64,000 nucleotides of DNA from Stackebrandtia nassauensis DSM 44728 (GCF_000024545.1 NC_013947.1:5084001-5148000); one strand, 5' to 3'; shown: positions 45,663 to 54,884, counted from the first letter of the stretch. The notes: generated by a model not told the origin, from the letters alone. Numbers and translations: made by a program.

Positions 45663-45860
45663 TCAGTCCTCGGTGACGGTCAGCGCCGCGGCCGGGCACA
45701 GTACCGCCGCCTCGCGGACCGCCTCGGCCCGCTCGTCGACGACGCCCGGGTCCAGGATCACGACCCTGCCCTGCTCGTCGTCCTGGTCGAAGACCTCCGG
45801 GGCGGTCAGGACGCACATCCCGGCCCCGACGCAGGTGTCGCGGTCCGCCGACAGTCTCAT
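45663..45860 (-). CDS. [3Fe-4S] ferredoxin
   Basis: 65 residues. Three cluster Cys are visible: C10 and C16 in C-V-G-A-G-M-C and the last in V-L-C-P-A-A-A (about 55), the pattern of actinomycete [3Fe-4S] ferredoxins that feed electrons to P450s. Its ATG overlaps the P450 stop by four bases (ATGA). Confidence 0.95.
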   Translation of the reverse strand: MRLSADRDTCVGAGMCVLTAPEVFDQDDEQGRVVILDPGVVDERAEAVREAAVLCPAAALTVTED

Positions 45861-47083
45861 CGGGCCACCTCGTCCCAGGTCACCGGCAGTTCGTGGACGC
45901 CGTAGATCTGCATGTCGGTGCGCAGTTTGACGTCCTCGGCGGGGATCGCCAGCGCCAGGCTCGGGAACCGGCGCAGCAGGCCCTCGAAACCGGCGCGCAT
46001 CTCGACGCGGGCCAGCTGCTGGCCCAGGCACTGGTGGATGCCGTGGCCGAAGGCCACGTGGCCGCGCGCGTTGCGACGGATGTCCAATGTGTCGGGGTTG
46101 TCGAACTTGGCCGGGTCGTGGTTGGCCGCCAGCAGCGAGACGCCCACCGAGGAACCCTTGGCGATGGTCTCGCCCGCCAGTTCCAGATCCTCTGTCGCGT
46201 AACGGACTCCGATGTCGGCGATGCTCAGGAACCGCATCAGTTCCTCCACGGCGCCCTGCATCAGTTCCGGGTTGGCGCGCAGGTCGGCCAGCTGCTCGGG
46301 ATGCCGCAACAGCGCGAAGGTGCCCAGGGCGAGCATGTTGGCGGTGGTCTCGTGTCCGGCTCCCAGCAGGAGCTGGCCGATGCCCACCAGTTCCTCGTCG
46401 CTGACGTCGTCGCGTCGGGCCAGGTCGGACAGCAGGTCGTCGCCGGGCTCGGTGCGCTTGCGCCGCACCAGTCCGCTCATGTACTCGGCGCTTTCCATCG
46501 CGACGGCGAGCCGCTCCTCCATCGGGAGCTTCAGGTCCATGCTGCGCGAGGTCTTCGACTGGAAGTCGTCCCTGTCCTCATAGGGCACACCGAGCAGTTC
46601 GCAGATCGCCAGCGACGGCACCGGCAGCGTGAACTCCCGCACCAGGTCCACCGGCGGCGTCAGCCGCGCCAGCTCGTCCAGCTGCCGTTCGACGAGCTGG
46701 ATGATGTGCTCCTCCAGCAGCCGCATCCGTTTGACGGTGAACACCCCGGTGAGCATGCCGCGCAGCCGGGTGTGGTCCGGCGGGTCCATGCGGACGAACA
46801 TGCCCGGCTGCTGCGGGATCGGTTCGGTCATCTCGCCCTGGCCGGGCAGCTCGATCGGCATGTGGAGGATGTCGAGGTCCATCCGGGAGCTGAACCTCGG
46901 GTCGGCCAGCAGCTGCCGGGTGACCTCGTGGCCGGTGACCATCCAGCCCTCGTGGCCGTCGGGGAAGACCATCCGGCTCAGGGGCCGTGCCTCGCGCAGC
47001 CGGGCGGTCAGGCTGTGCGGGTTGAACGGCCCGTTGTCGCGCTCGGTCGGCAGGCCGTGCGGGACGGGTACTTCGGTATTCAT
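45857..47083 (-). CDS. cytochrome P450 (CYP105-like)
   Basis: 408 residues, soluble bacterial P450. The oxygen-binding helix G-A-G-H-E-T-T, the E-x-x-R-type E-E-L-M-R and the haem loop F-G-H-G-I-H-Q-C-L-G (Cys352) are all present. N-terminal R-M-D-P-P-D-H-T-R-L-R is typical of CYP105-type enzymes that hydroxylate hydrophobic compounds. AAGGAG lies ten bases upstream. Coupled ferredoxin follows; the reductase is not here. No biosynthetic cluster surrounds it. Confidence 0.95.
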   Translation of the reverse strand: MNTEVPVPHGLPTERDNGPFNPHSLTARLREARPLSRMVFPDGHEGWMVTGHEVTRQLLADPRFSSRMDLDILHMPIELPGQGEMTEPIPQQPGMFVRMDPPDHTRLRGMLTGVFTVKRMRLLEEHIIQLVERQLDELARLTPPVDLVREFTLPVPSLAICELLGVPYEDRDDFQSKTSRSMDLKLPMEERLAVAMESAEYMSGLVRRKRTEPGDDLLSDLARRDDVSDEELVGIGQLLLGAGHETTANMLALGTFALLRHPEQLADLRANPELMQGAVEELMRFLSIADIGVRYATEDLELAGETIAKGSSVGVSLLAANHDPAKFDNPDTLDIRRNARGHVAFGHGIHQCLGQQLARVEMRAGFEGLLRRFPSLALAIPAEDVKLRTDMQIYGVHELPVTWDEVAR

Positions 47084-47174
47084 CGCGGGACTCCTTTTCG
47101 TGACCTTGTGAGGGCCACGGTGTCGCGGAGTCCTGATATCCGGCTGTCACGGCGCTGGCAGCGACGTGACGGGC

Positions 47175-48011
47175 TCAGCCGTCCCAGGTGAGACCGGTGA
47201 TCCGTTCATAGGCTTCGATGTACTTGGCGCGGGTGGCCGCCACGACCTCGTCGGGGATCTCCGGCGGCGGCGAGGTCTTGTCCCAGCCGGTCGTCGCGGC
47301 CCAGTCGCGCAGGTACTGCTTGTCGAAGGAGGGCTGCGGCCGACCCGGTTGCCAGCCGTCGGCGGGCCAGAACCGGGACGAGTCCATGGTGAGTACCTCG
47401 TCGGCCAGCACCAGTTCGCCGTCGGTGTCGAAACCGAGCTCGATCTTGGTGTCGGCGACGATGATGCCGCGCTGGGCGGCCAGGTCCCGGCCCCGGCGGT
47501 AGATGTCGAGCGTGATGTCCCGCAGCCGCTGCGCGGTCGGGTGGTCCAGTTTCGCGGCCACCTCGCCGAAGGTCATCGGCTCGTCGTGCTGACCGACCGG
47601 CGCCTTGGTGGACGGGGTGAAGATCGGTTCGGGCAGTCGCGAACCGTCCTCGAGGCCCGGCGGCAGTTCCAGGCCGCTGACGGTGCCGTCGCGCTGGTAC
47701 TCCTTGAGCCCGGAACCGGTCAGGTAGCCGCGGGCGACGCACTCGACGGGAACCATGTCCAGACGGCGGCAGCGCACCGCCCGGCCCGCGAACTCCTCGG
47801 GCACGTCGGTGGCGGAGATGACGTGGTTGGGCATCGCGTCGGCGAGCTGGTCGAACCACCACAGGCTCAGCGCCGTCAGCAGCCTTCCCTTGTCCGGTAC
47901 CGGGGTCGGCAGCACGATGTCGTACACCGAAACCCGGTCCGAGGCGACGAGGATCAGCTCGTCGCCGTCGGCGTAGACGTCGCGGACCTTGCCCGAGTGC
48001 AGCAGCTTCAC
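47175..48011 (-). CDS. purC: SAICAR synthetase
   Basis: 278 residues. It joins CAIR and aspartate with ATP in purine synthesis. The N-terminal G-K-V-R-D-V-Y block, S-D-R-V-S-V-Y-D, the two signature stretches L-D-M-V-P-V-E-C-V-A-R-G-Y and I-V-A-D-T-K-I-E-L-G-F, and the terminal D-S-S-R-F-W-P are present. The GTG start lacks a clear Shine-Dalgarno. It is downstream of a membrane protein gene by 13 bases. Confidence 0.96.
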   Translation of the reverse strand: MKLLHSGKVRDVYADGDELILVASDRVSVYDIVLPTPVPDKGRLLTALSLWWFDQLADAMPNHVISATDVPEEFAGRAVRCRRLDMVPVECVARGYLTGSGLKEYQRDGTVSGLELPPGLEDGSRLPEPIFTPSTKAPVGQHDEPMTFGEVAAKLDHPTAQRLRDITLDIYRRGRDLAAQRGIIVADTKIELGFDTDGELVLADEVLTMDSSRFWPADGWQPGRPQPSFDKQYLRDWAATTGWDKTSPPPEIPDEVVAATRAKYIEAYERITGLTWDG

Positions 48012-48024
48012 GTCCGCTATTCGA

Positions 48025-48600
48025 TCACGGCGCGGGCACCCTGGTCGACTCGGCCACCGGCTCGTCCTCGCGCTTCTTCAGCGCCGAGTGGATGTCGAAA
48101 GCGGCGACGACGCCCCAGATGATCGGTACCTTGACCAGCCCGGCCATGAACAGGACCAGGTACTCGGTGCGTTCGTAGTCGCCGACGATCCACACCAGCA
48201 GCCCGGTGACGGCCCAGGCGATCGCGTACATGCCCAGGCAGCGCGCGAACATCATGATCTCGTAGCGGACCCGGGGCATGCCGCGCTTGGGCGGCTTCCA
48301 CGGCGGCGGACCGTCCGCGAACCGGTGCGCGAAGCGTTCGTCGGCCCAGCGGATCGTCCGGTGCCCGAACATGATCGAGTAGCCGATGTAGGCGGCGGCC
48401 AGGGCGTGCCGCAGTTCCCCGTCGGCGCCGGAGCGCATGTCGAAGATGGAGAACGCCAGCAGCACCACGTCGATGAGCGGGACGCTGATGAGCAGCGCGG
48501 ACGACAGGCGGCGCATCTTGAGGAAATAGCGGACGGCCAGACCGCCGCCCAGCAGCACCCAGAACCCGACCTCACAGCCGATGATCACCCACCAGAGCAT
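48025..48600 (-). CDS. integral membrane protein, unknown
   Basis: 191 residues with five to six hydrophobic segments and a conserved-looking loop W-A-D-E-R-F-A-H-R-F (about 85-95) before P-P-P-W-K-P-P-K. ATG 48600 is used; TTG 48606 with GGGAG upstream is an alternative. It overlaps no gene and is divergent from the NarL-type kinase; family not recognised, although similar proteins occur beside purC in actinomycetes. Confidence 0.82.
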   Translation of the reverse strand: MLWWVIIGCEVGFWVLLGGGLAVRYFLKMRRLSSALLISVPLIDVVLLAFSIFDMRSGADGELRHALAAAYIGYSIMFGHRTIRWADERFAHRFADGPPPWKPPKRGMPRVRYEIMMFARCLGMYAIAWAVTGLLVWIVGDYERTEYLVLFMAGLVKVPIIWGVVAAFDIHSALKKREDEPVAESTRVPAP

Positions 48601-48756
48601 TGACAACTTTCTCTCCCTTCCGGTTCGCCTCCAGCCTCACCGGCGAAACCGGCCCGCGCGTCGGCACGCGTGATGAACCGGGGTGCGACTTTGGATGTAG
48701 GCGGGTTCTGCCACGGGGACGACGCGAACGCCCTCCGGCGGTGGTTCGATAGAACC

Positions 48757-49917
48757 GTGGAAACCGAGAAGCGAGTGACGGTGCAGCGTGCGCTGCTGGT
48801 CGCGGTGACCGTTTTCGCGCTCGGCTCGGTGATCGTCGGTTTCAACTTTCACTCCAGCACCGGCGTGCAGGTGCCGCAGTGGCTGCGGTTCGCGACCCTG
48901 GGGATGGTGTGCGTGGCGCTGTTCTTCCGGTCGCTGGCGCCCCGGGTCGGGCTGCTCATCGGCACCGTCGGTTTCGCCGTCGACGCCGTCATCGGCATGT
49001 CGATCGCGACGATGGCCGTCTACACCGACAACATCTACTCGGCGACGCTGCGCGGCCCGAGGTACATGCCCCGGATGCTGCTGCTGTTCTCCTGCCTCAC
49101 GTCCGTGGGGCTGAGCACGCTGGTGTACCTGGCCGAGCAGTTCCGGGTCGCGGTGCTGGTGCTGGCGGTACTGGCGCTCATCATGATCTCGCCGGTCGCC
49201 ACCGGCATGATCGTGCGCGAGCACCGGGAACGCGCCGAGCTGGAGCGCGACCGGGCCGCCAAGATCGCCCGGCTGGCGGAGGTGGACCGGCGCGCGGCCG
49301 TCAACGAGGAACGCACCCGGATGGCGCGCGAGCTGCACGACACCATCGCCAACCACCTGTCCGCGATCGCGATGCGCTCCTCGGCGGTGCTGGCGCAGCC
49401 GAACATGGACGCCGAGACGATGCGCGGGATCGTGGCCGACATCCGGGCCGGAAGCGTCGCGGGCCTGGCCGAGATGCGCGGCACCATCGAGCTGCTGCGG
49501 CGCGGCGAGTCCGAGGACGAGGTGGTGCAGCACCGGCTGTCGGGCCTGGAGGAGCTGGTCACCCGGATGAAGGAGGCCGGGCTGGACGTGGCGCTGCGGG
49601 TGCGCGGCAACCTGGCCGACCTGCCGGTGGCCGTGGACTTCGCCGCCTACCGGATCATCCAGGAGGCGCTGACGAACGTGCTCAAGCACGGCCGCGACGC
49701 CGAAGTGGAGCTGACGTTCTCGTCCACGAAGGTGTCCATCACCATCGACAATCGACTGCCCGAGACCGCTTCGGGGGTACCGGGTTCGGGCAACGGTCTG
49801 ATCGGGATGCGGGAGCGGGCGACCATTCTGGGCGGTAGTTTCTCGGCCGGTCCCCACGGCGCGGGCTGGCGGGTGCGCGCCGAACTTCCGTCCACCAACG
49901 ACAAGAAGGAGTCCTGA
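48757..49917 (+). CDS. NarL-type sensor histidine kinase
   Basis: 386 residues: four or five membrane helices (about 10-150), coiled linker, dimerisation/phosphorylation helix R-T-R-M-A-R-E-L-H-D-T-I-A (HisKA_3, phospho-His near 198) and an ATPase domain with N-V-L-K-H-G and G-N-G-L-I-G-M-R-E-R-A. GTG 48757 is a guess; GTG 48778 with GAGAAG upstream is possible, and no good site precedes either. It lies one base from the response regulator gene, its partner. Confidence 0.9.
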   Translation: METEKRVTVQRALLVAVTVFALGSVIVGFNFHSSTGVQVPQWLRFATLGMVCVALFFRSLAPRVGLLIGTVGFAVDAVIGMSIATMAVYTDNIYSATLRGPRYMPRMLLLFSCLTSVGLSTLVYLAEQFRVAVLVLAVLALIMISPVATGMIVREHRERAELERDRAAKIARLAEVDRRAAVNEERTRMARELHDTIANHLSAIAMRSSAVLAQPNMDAETMRGIVADIRAGSVAGLAEMRGTIELLRRGESEDEVVQHRLSGLEELVTRMKEAGLDVALRVRGNLADLPVAVDFAAYRIIQEALTNVLKHGRDAEVELTFSSTKVSITIDNRLPETASGVPGSGNGLIGMRERATILGGSFSAGPHGAGWRVRAELPSTNDKKES

Positions 49918-49918
49918 C

Positions 49919-50551
49919 GTGATCCGGGTGCTCATCGCCGACGACCACGCCGCGGTGCGGGCCGGGCTGACGCTGATCTGCGACACCGCCGAGGATCTGA
50001 CGGTGGTCGGCGAGGCCGCCGACGGCGTCGAGGCGGTCGACAAGGCGATCCAGCTGCGTCCCGACGTGGTCGTGATGGACATCCGGATGCCACGCCTGGA
50101 CGGCATCGCCGCCACCGCGAAACTGACCGGGGTGGCCGATGTCCTGGTCCTGACCACCTACGGAGACGATTCTCACGTATTCGACGCGCTGGCCGCCGGG
50201 GCCGCCGGATTCCTGCTCAAGGACACCGACGCCGAGGCACTGGTGGCCGCGGTGCGTGAGGTCGCCGCCGGCAACGGACTCATCTCGCCGGCCGTCACCC
50301 GGCGGCTGATCGCGGAGTTCGGCCGCCGTCGTCCCCGTCCGGGCAGCCAGGCCGATCTGAGTTCGCTTACCCAGCGCGAGATCGAGGTGCTGTCCCACAT
50401 CGGCCGCGGACTGTCCAATGCGGATATCGGCAAGGACCTCGGGATGGCCGAGGCCACAGTGAAGACCCACGTCAGCCGCATATTGTCCAAACTGGAACTA
50501 CAGTCGAGGGTGCAGGCGGCCATTCTGGCCCAGGAGAACGGCATCACCTGA
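49919..50551 (+). CDS. NarL/LuxR-type response regulator
   Basis: 210 residues. The receiver domain has D-D (about 8-9), the phospho-accepting Asp in V-V-M-D-I-R-M-P, T-T-Y and L-L-K-D; the LuxR helix-turn-helix lies at about 145-205 (L-T-Q-R-E-I-E-V-L and T-V-K-T-H-V-S-R-I). GTG with AAGGAG upstream. Partner of the kinase; no target site could be assigned. Confidence 0.94.
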   Translation: MIRVLIADDHAAVRAGLTLICDTAEDLTVVGEAADGVEAVDKAIQLRPDVVVMDIRMPRLDGIAATAKLTGVADVLVLTTYGDDSHVFDALAAGAAGFLLKDTDAEALVAAVREVAAGNGLISPAVTRRLIAEFGRRRPRPGSQADLSSLTQREIEVLSHIGRGLSNADIGKDLGMAEATVKTHVSRILSKLELQSRVQAAILAQENGIT

Positions 50552-50630
50552 ACGAGCGAACACCTTAAGATTTCCTGTGAGCTTGCCGTGCGCCTGGCAT
50601 TCCCCCCACCTCGGCTGATACGGTGAGAAG

Positions 50631-50684
50631 GTCAGGTGAACTGAGGGGCGGAACGCCCTTTAGCCCCTTACATTCACCCGGGAC
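50631..50684 (+). ncRNA. candidate structured RNA leader of the acyltransferase gene
   Basis: Outer stem GGTGAA (50635-50640) with TTCACC (50673-50678), extended by GTC/GAC (50631-50633 with 50682-50684). Inside, AGGGGCG can pair with CGCCCTT (50654-50660) or AGGGGC with GCCCCT (50663-50668), two mutually exclusive folds. It lies about 150 bases before the acyltransferase start, inside a 279-base gene-free stretch. No known riboswitch class was recognised. Confidence 0.3.
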
Positions 50685-50830
50685 TCCGAATGGCAGCGGT
50701 GTCCCACAGCAAGGACAACACAAAATCGTGCCGGGTTGGACTCGGCGACAACGTGTTGGCGTTGCTTCGTCTGTACTCCCGCTCGGCGCTACCCCTCCGT
50801 CCAGCACGCGTGAGGAGACGGCAACAGCCC

Positions 50831-51979
50831 ATGAGCACAGAAGTTCTCGCCCATACGGGGGCAACGACCAGGTCGGCGGCCCCTGCCCCCAGCAAGCCCG
50901 AATCCCCGAGCGGCGGTACCGCGAAGGATCCGCTGTTCTCCAACGCGAAGCTCGCCCTGATCGTCCTGGTCGTCGTCGGACACTCCTGGGGCCCGCTGTT
51001 CACCGACAGCGACACCGTCCGGGCGTTCTACATGACGCTCTACGACTTCCACATGCCCGCGTTCATCCTGGTGTGCGGCTACTTCTCGCAGTCCTTCTCC
51101 GGACGGCCGCACCAGATGCGGCGCCTGGTCACCGGCGTCGCCGCCCCCTACTTCATCTTCGCGCTGCTGTACGGCGCGATGCGGTACTTCACCGAGGACG
51201 AGTTCAACCCGAGCCTGCTGACGCCGTACTACCTGCTGTGGTTCCTGGCGGCGCTGTTCGTGTGGCGCATCACCGCTCCCATCTGGAAACTGGTGCGCTA
51301 CCCGCTGGTGGTCGCGCTGGTCATCTCCATCGGAGCCTCCACGATGGAGCTCCCCAAGGAGCTGGACCTGGGTCGTATCCTGCAGTTCCTGCCGTTCTTC
51401 GTCGCGGGACTGCTGATGAAACGCGAGCACTTCGAGAAGCTGCGCAACCCGGTGGTGCGGATCGCGGGCCCGATCCTGAGCGTGGGCATCCTCGCCGCCG
51501 CGTTCTTCTACGGCAACGACATCCACATCGACTGGATCTACTACACCGCGGGCGCCACCCAGCTGGACGTCCAGTGGCACACCGCCATCGGCCTGAAACT
51601 GGTCATGCTGGCCGCCGCGACGGTCCTGATCGCGACGTTCTTCGCCTGGGTGCCGGACAAACAGCTGTCCTTCACCCGGATGGGCGAACTCACGATGTAC
51701 CCGTTCCTGTTGCACGGCTTCTTCATCAAGATCGCCGAGGACGGCTACGACCTGTACGACATCCCGTTCGTGGACACCGGCGCCGGAGCCGTCGTCATCA
51801 CGCTCACCGCGCTGGTGCTGGCGTTCGTCCTGCTGTCCAAGCCGATCCGCTGGATGACCTCGCCGCTGGTGGAGCCGAAACTGAACTGGATCCTCAAGCC
51901 GACGCCGCGACCACCGTCGCCGCGACCCCGGCCGCAGGCTCGCGAGGACAAGCCCACGGCCGAGACCTCTACGACGTGA
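50831..51979 (+). CDS. acyltransferase-3 family membrane protein
   Basis: 382 residues with about ten hydrophobic segments. The family motif F-x-x-x-V-V-G-H appears as V-V-V-G-H-S-W-G (His near 51); M-P-A-F-I-L-V-C-G-Y-F follows. It O-acylates a cell-surface or membrane glycan or lipid. ATG 50831 is used; an in-frame ATG 141 bases upstream would add a basic, non-homologous tail. The Pro/Arg-rich C-terminus runs 11 bases into the convergent ABC permease gene. Confidence 0.87.
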   Translation: MSTEVLAHTGATTRSAAPAPSKPESPSGGTAKDPLFSNAKLALIVLVVVGHSWGPLFTDSDTVRAFYMTLYDFHMPAFILVCGYFSQSFSGRPHQMRRLVTGVAAPYFIFALLYGAMRYFTEDEFNPSLLTPYYLLWFLAALFVWRITAPIWKLVRYPLVVALVISIGASTMELPKELDLGRILQFLPFFVAGLLMKREHFEKLRNPVVRIAGPILSVGILAAAFFYGNDIHIDWIYYTAGATQLDVQWHTAIGLKLVMLAAATVLIATFFAWVPDKQLSFTRMGELTMYPFLLHGFFIKIAEDGYDLYDIPFVDTGAGAVVITLTALVLAFVLLSKPIRWMTSPLVEPKLNWILKPTPRPPSPRPRPQAREDKPTAETSTT

Positions 51980-52829
51980 TGTCCTTGGTGGTGAAGCGCG
52001 CCCAGGCCGCCGAGCCGAAGACCAGCGTGTAGGCCAGCGCCGACAGCAGTCCGACGCCGACGCCGCCCCATTCGACGGGGTCGCGCATCAGGCCGCTCCA
52101 GTTGGCCCAGTAGGTGGTCTGCAGGAACGGGTGCAGCCACGACAGCGCGTCCAGGCTGGTCAGGATCTGGTGCAGGATGATCCACATCAGCGTGCCCACG
52201 GCCGCGCCGATCGGCTGTTCGGTCAGCGTGGAGGCGAACAGCGCCACCGCGCACACGCTGACCAGCATCGCCATCACGTAGCCGCACACCAGCGCGACCC
52301 GTCCGATGGATTCGCCGAAGCTCAGCGTGGTGCCCGACAGGGTCAGCATCTCCCCGGCGCCGAACAGCGACAGTCCGATGATCGCGGCGGTGACCGCGAC
52401 CGCCAGCACGCCCACGATCGCGCCGATGACCAGCGAGGCGAACTTCACCGACAGCAGCCGGGTGCGCCCCACCGGGGCGGTCAGCAGGTACCGCAGTGTG
52501 CCGACGTTGGCCTCGCCCGCGATGGAGTCGCCCGCCAGGATGCAGACCGCCATCGGCAGGAAGATCGTCATCTCCATCATCAGGCTCGTCAGCACCACGA
52601 ACAGGCCGTTGCCGTACAGGATCGAGAAGAACGGCGGCGCCTGCCCGTCGCCCCCGCCGGTCGGGCGGGTGACGGCCAGGATGATCGCCAGCACGATCGG
52701 GATGGCGCACAGGATGGCCAGCCCGACCAGGTTGCGGGTCCGGCCGGACATCAACCGCAGTTCGGCGTACAGCAGCCGACGGCGCGGCCGACCCTCCGTG
52801 GCGGTCTCGGTGGCCTCAAGCACTGACAT
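51969..52829 (-). CDS. ABC transporter permease (ABC-2 type)
   Basis: 286 residues, six hydrophobic segments in the ABC-2 arrangement, with the conserved L-A-G-D-S-I-A-G-E-A-N-V-G-T-L-R-Y block (about 90-108). It forms the channel for the ATPase encoded upstream, whose stop codon it overlaps by 14 bases. Substrate unknown. Confidence 0.92.
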   Translation of the reverse strand: MSVLEATETATEGRPRRRLLYAELRLMSGRTRNLVGLAILCAIPIVLAIILAVTRPTGGGDGQAPPFFSILYGNGLFVVLTSLMMEMTIFLPMAVCILAGDSIAGEANVGTLRYLLTAPVGRTRLLSVKFASLVIGAIVGVLAVAVTAAIIGLSLFGAGEMLTLSGTTLSFGESIGRVALVCGYVMAMLVSVCAVALFASTLTEQPIGAAVGTLMWIILHQILTSLDALSWLHPFLQTTYWANWSGLMRDPVEWGGVGVGLLSALAYTLVFGSAAWARFTTKDITS

Positions 52830-53784
52830 CGAAGCCCTCCCCGGTCAGCGAGACGAACAGGTCCTCTAGGCCCGGCGCGGCGACGGTGAAGCCGTGCACC
52901 GGGACCCCGGCGTCGACGAGCGCCACCACGATCTTGTCGCGCGCCATGTCGCCCAGCAGGGCGCTGGCGGTGTCGGCCGTGGTGTCGACGTCCGTCAGCG
53001 ACAGTCCCTTCAGTACCGACGCGGCCTCGGCCGGGCTCGGCGTGGTGACGCTGACCCGGGTGGCGCCCTCGGCGTTGAGGTCGGGCAGCCGTCCCTGCGC
53101 CTTGAGCTTGCCCTTGTGCATGATGCCCACGTGGCTACAGATCTGCTCGACCTCGTTGAGCAGGTGGGTCGACAGCATGATGGTGGCGCCGTCGGCGGCC
53201 AGCTGACTGATCAGCGACCGCACCTCCCGTGTCCCCTGTGGATCAAGACCGTTGGTGGGTTCGTCCAGGATCAGCAGATCCCGGGGCCGCAGCAGCGCGG
53301 CGGCCAGCGCCAGCCGCTGCTTCATGCCCAGCGAATAGGCCCGGAACCGCTTGCGGGCGGCCGACAGCAGCCCCACCCGGTCCAGGGCCAGGTCGACGCG
53401 CTGCGACGTGGTCGAAGGCGACGTGGTCGGATCGGCGTCGTCGAGGTGCCGCAGGTTCTCGCGCCCGCTCAGGTAGGGGTGGAACGCCGGGCCCTCCACC
53501 AGCGTCCCCACCCGCGGCAATACCTTCTCGATCGCGTCGGGCATCGGCTCGCCCAGCAGTTCGCAGCGGCCGAAGCTGGGCTCGATCAGCCCCAGCAGCA
53601 TCCGGATGGTCGTGGTCTTGCCGCTGCCGTTGGGGCCCAGGAAGCCGTAGACCGCGCCGTGCGGCACGTCCAGGTCGAGGCCGTCAACGGCCAGGTGGTC
53701 GTTGCCGTAACGCTTGCCCAGCCCGATGGCGCGCACGGCGCGGGAGTCGTCCTCCCGCGCCGGCGCTGGTGCTGACGCACTCAC
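52816..53784 (-). CDS. ABC transporter ATP-binding protein
   Basis: 322 residues. Walker A is F-L-G-P-N-G-S-G-K-T-T-T (about 50-61), the ABC signature appears as Y-S-L-G-M-K-Q-R-L, and Walker B as L-L-I-L-D-E-P-T-N-G-L-D. The C-terminal 90 residues are the extension typical of ABC-2 exporters. GTG 53784 overlaps the stop of the LolA-like gene by four bases (GTGA), so the three genes are coupled. Confidence 0.94.
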   Translation of the reverse strand: MSASAPAPAREDDSRAVRAIGLGKRYGNDHLAVDGLDLDVPHGAVYGFLGPNGSGKTTTIRMLLGLIEPSFGRCELLGEPMPDAIEKVLPRVGTLVEGPAFHPYLSGRENLRHLDDADPTTSPSTTSQRVDLALDRVGLLSAARKRFRAYSLGMKQRLALAAALLRPRDLLILDEPTNGLDPQGTREVRSLISQLAADGATIMLSTHLLNEVEQICSHVGIMHKGKLKAQGRLPDLNAEGATRVSVTTPSPAEAASVLKGLSLTDVDTTADTASALLGDMARDKIVVALVDAGVPVHGFTVAAPGLEDLFVSLTGEGFDVSA

Positions 53785-54884
53785 TTGCCGTCCGCCACTT
53801 CGTAAAGCCGCTCGGGTGTCACCGAGCCGATGTAGAAGCGGCCGTCGTCGGTCAGGAGCGCGTTGACGAGTTTCGACTCGAAGAGCCGTCCCGAACCCCA
53901 TTTCCCCGAGACCTCCGGCAGCTGCTTGAGCACCTTCTCCAGGTCGACGCTCTCGCCGCCGTGTTTGGCCTTCTTCTTGGTTTCCTTGGACAGTTCCTTC
54001 AGGTCGAACTCACCCGTCAGCACGGTGGTCCAGCCCTTGCCGACCGCCTTGACGTCGGCGTCCGCGGCCGGTTTCTTGCCGTTGGAGAGGAAATCGCTCA
54101 GCTCGTCGGTTCCCTCGGTCACCGTGACGCCCTTGGGGGCGGTGAAGGTGAAGTTCTCCTTGTCGGGCGTGCCGAAGTCGACCCGCGAGAAGCCGATGTC
54201 GAAGGCGGCTTCCTTCTCGTCGTCGGAGTACACCTGGGTGCGCAGCGGCACTCCGTGCTCGGCGTCGATGGCCAGCGTCACCCGGTCAACGAGCGATTCG
54301 CCGTCCTTGGGTTCCAGGACCAGTTCGTAGGCGTCGCGTCCGGCCACCTCGACCGGCTGGCTGGTGGACACCTTCGTGGTCGGTTCGATGGCCTTCAGCG
54401 CCTGCTCGGCCGCCTTGGCCGGGTCGGCGCCGCCCATCTCGGACGGCGGCCACAGCGGCGCGTCGGCGGCCTTCTTGGGCAGCGTGTAGTGGGTGGCCTC
54501 GCCGCCCTCGCTGTTCCAGGTCCACACGTCCTCGCCGTTGCGGATGGTGTCGGACTCGCCGTAGTCGCTGAGCACGGCGGTGCGCATCTTGTCGGGCGCG
54601 GCGTACCAGACCCGCATCTGGTTGGAGCCGTCGGCGAGCTGCGTCAGCCCGCCACCCGACTGCCCCAGGCTGGGAAGCCCCAGGTTGGCGTTCTGCACGA
54701 CCGTTCCCGACAGGCCCTCGATGTCGGAGTTCTGGACGTCCTCCAGCAGCTGGGCCGCCGAGCGGTCCGGCAGGTCACTGGCACCGCTGGCCGAGACGAT
54801 CCCGGTACCAGCCGCGGCGGTCACGATCCCGGCCGCCAGCGCGATCGGAACCGCGAAGCGACGTCGCGCGGATTTGCGTGACAT
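53781..54884 (-). CDS. exported LolA/RseB-fold protein
   Basis: 367 residues. A Sec signal peptide (S-A-R-R-R then hydrophobic, to about residue 33, A-S-G-A) leads into a long beta-rich domain of LolA/RseB type: L-S-G-T-V-V-Q-N, M-R-V-W-Y-A-A-P-D-K-M-R-T-A, E-D-V-W-T-W-N-S-E-type strands. No lipobox Cys. In this organism without a Gram-negative outer membrane a lipoprotein carrier role is not expected; binding of an acylated ligand for the coupled exporter or stress sensing is inference. AAAGGACAG precedes the ATG. Confidence 0.88.
   Translation of the reverse strand: MSRKSARRRFAVPIALAAGIVTAAAGTGIVSASGASDLPDRSAAQLLEDVQNSDIEGLSGTVVQNANLGLPSLGQSGGGLTQLADGSNQMRVWYAAPDKMRTAVLSDYGESDTIRNGEDVWTWNSEGGEATHYTLPKKAADAPLWPPSEMGGADPAKAAEQALKAIEPTTKVSTSQPVEVAGRDAYELVLEPKDGESLVDRVTLAIDAEHGVPLRTQVYSDDEKEAAFDIGFSRVDFGTPDKENFTFTAPKGVTVTEGTDELSDFLSNGKKPAADADVKAVGKGWTTVLTGEFDLKELSKETKKKAKHGGESVDLEKVLKQLPEVSGKWGSGRLFESKLVNALLTDDGRFYIGSVTPERLYEVADGK

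Noticed and set aside
50552-50830. A c-di-AMP (ydaO-type) or other known riboswitch upstream of the acyltransferase.
   Set aside because: None of the conserved core sequences known to me for that class are seen; only a generic fold is reported.
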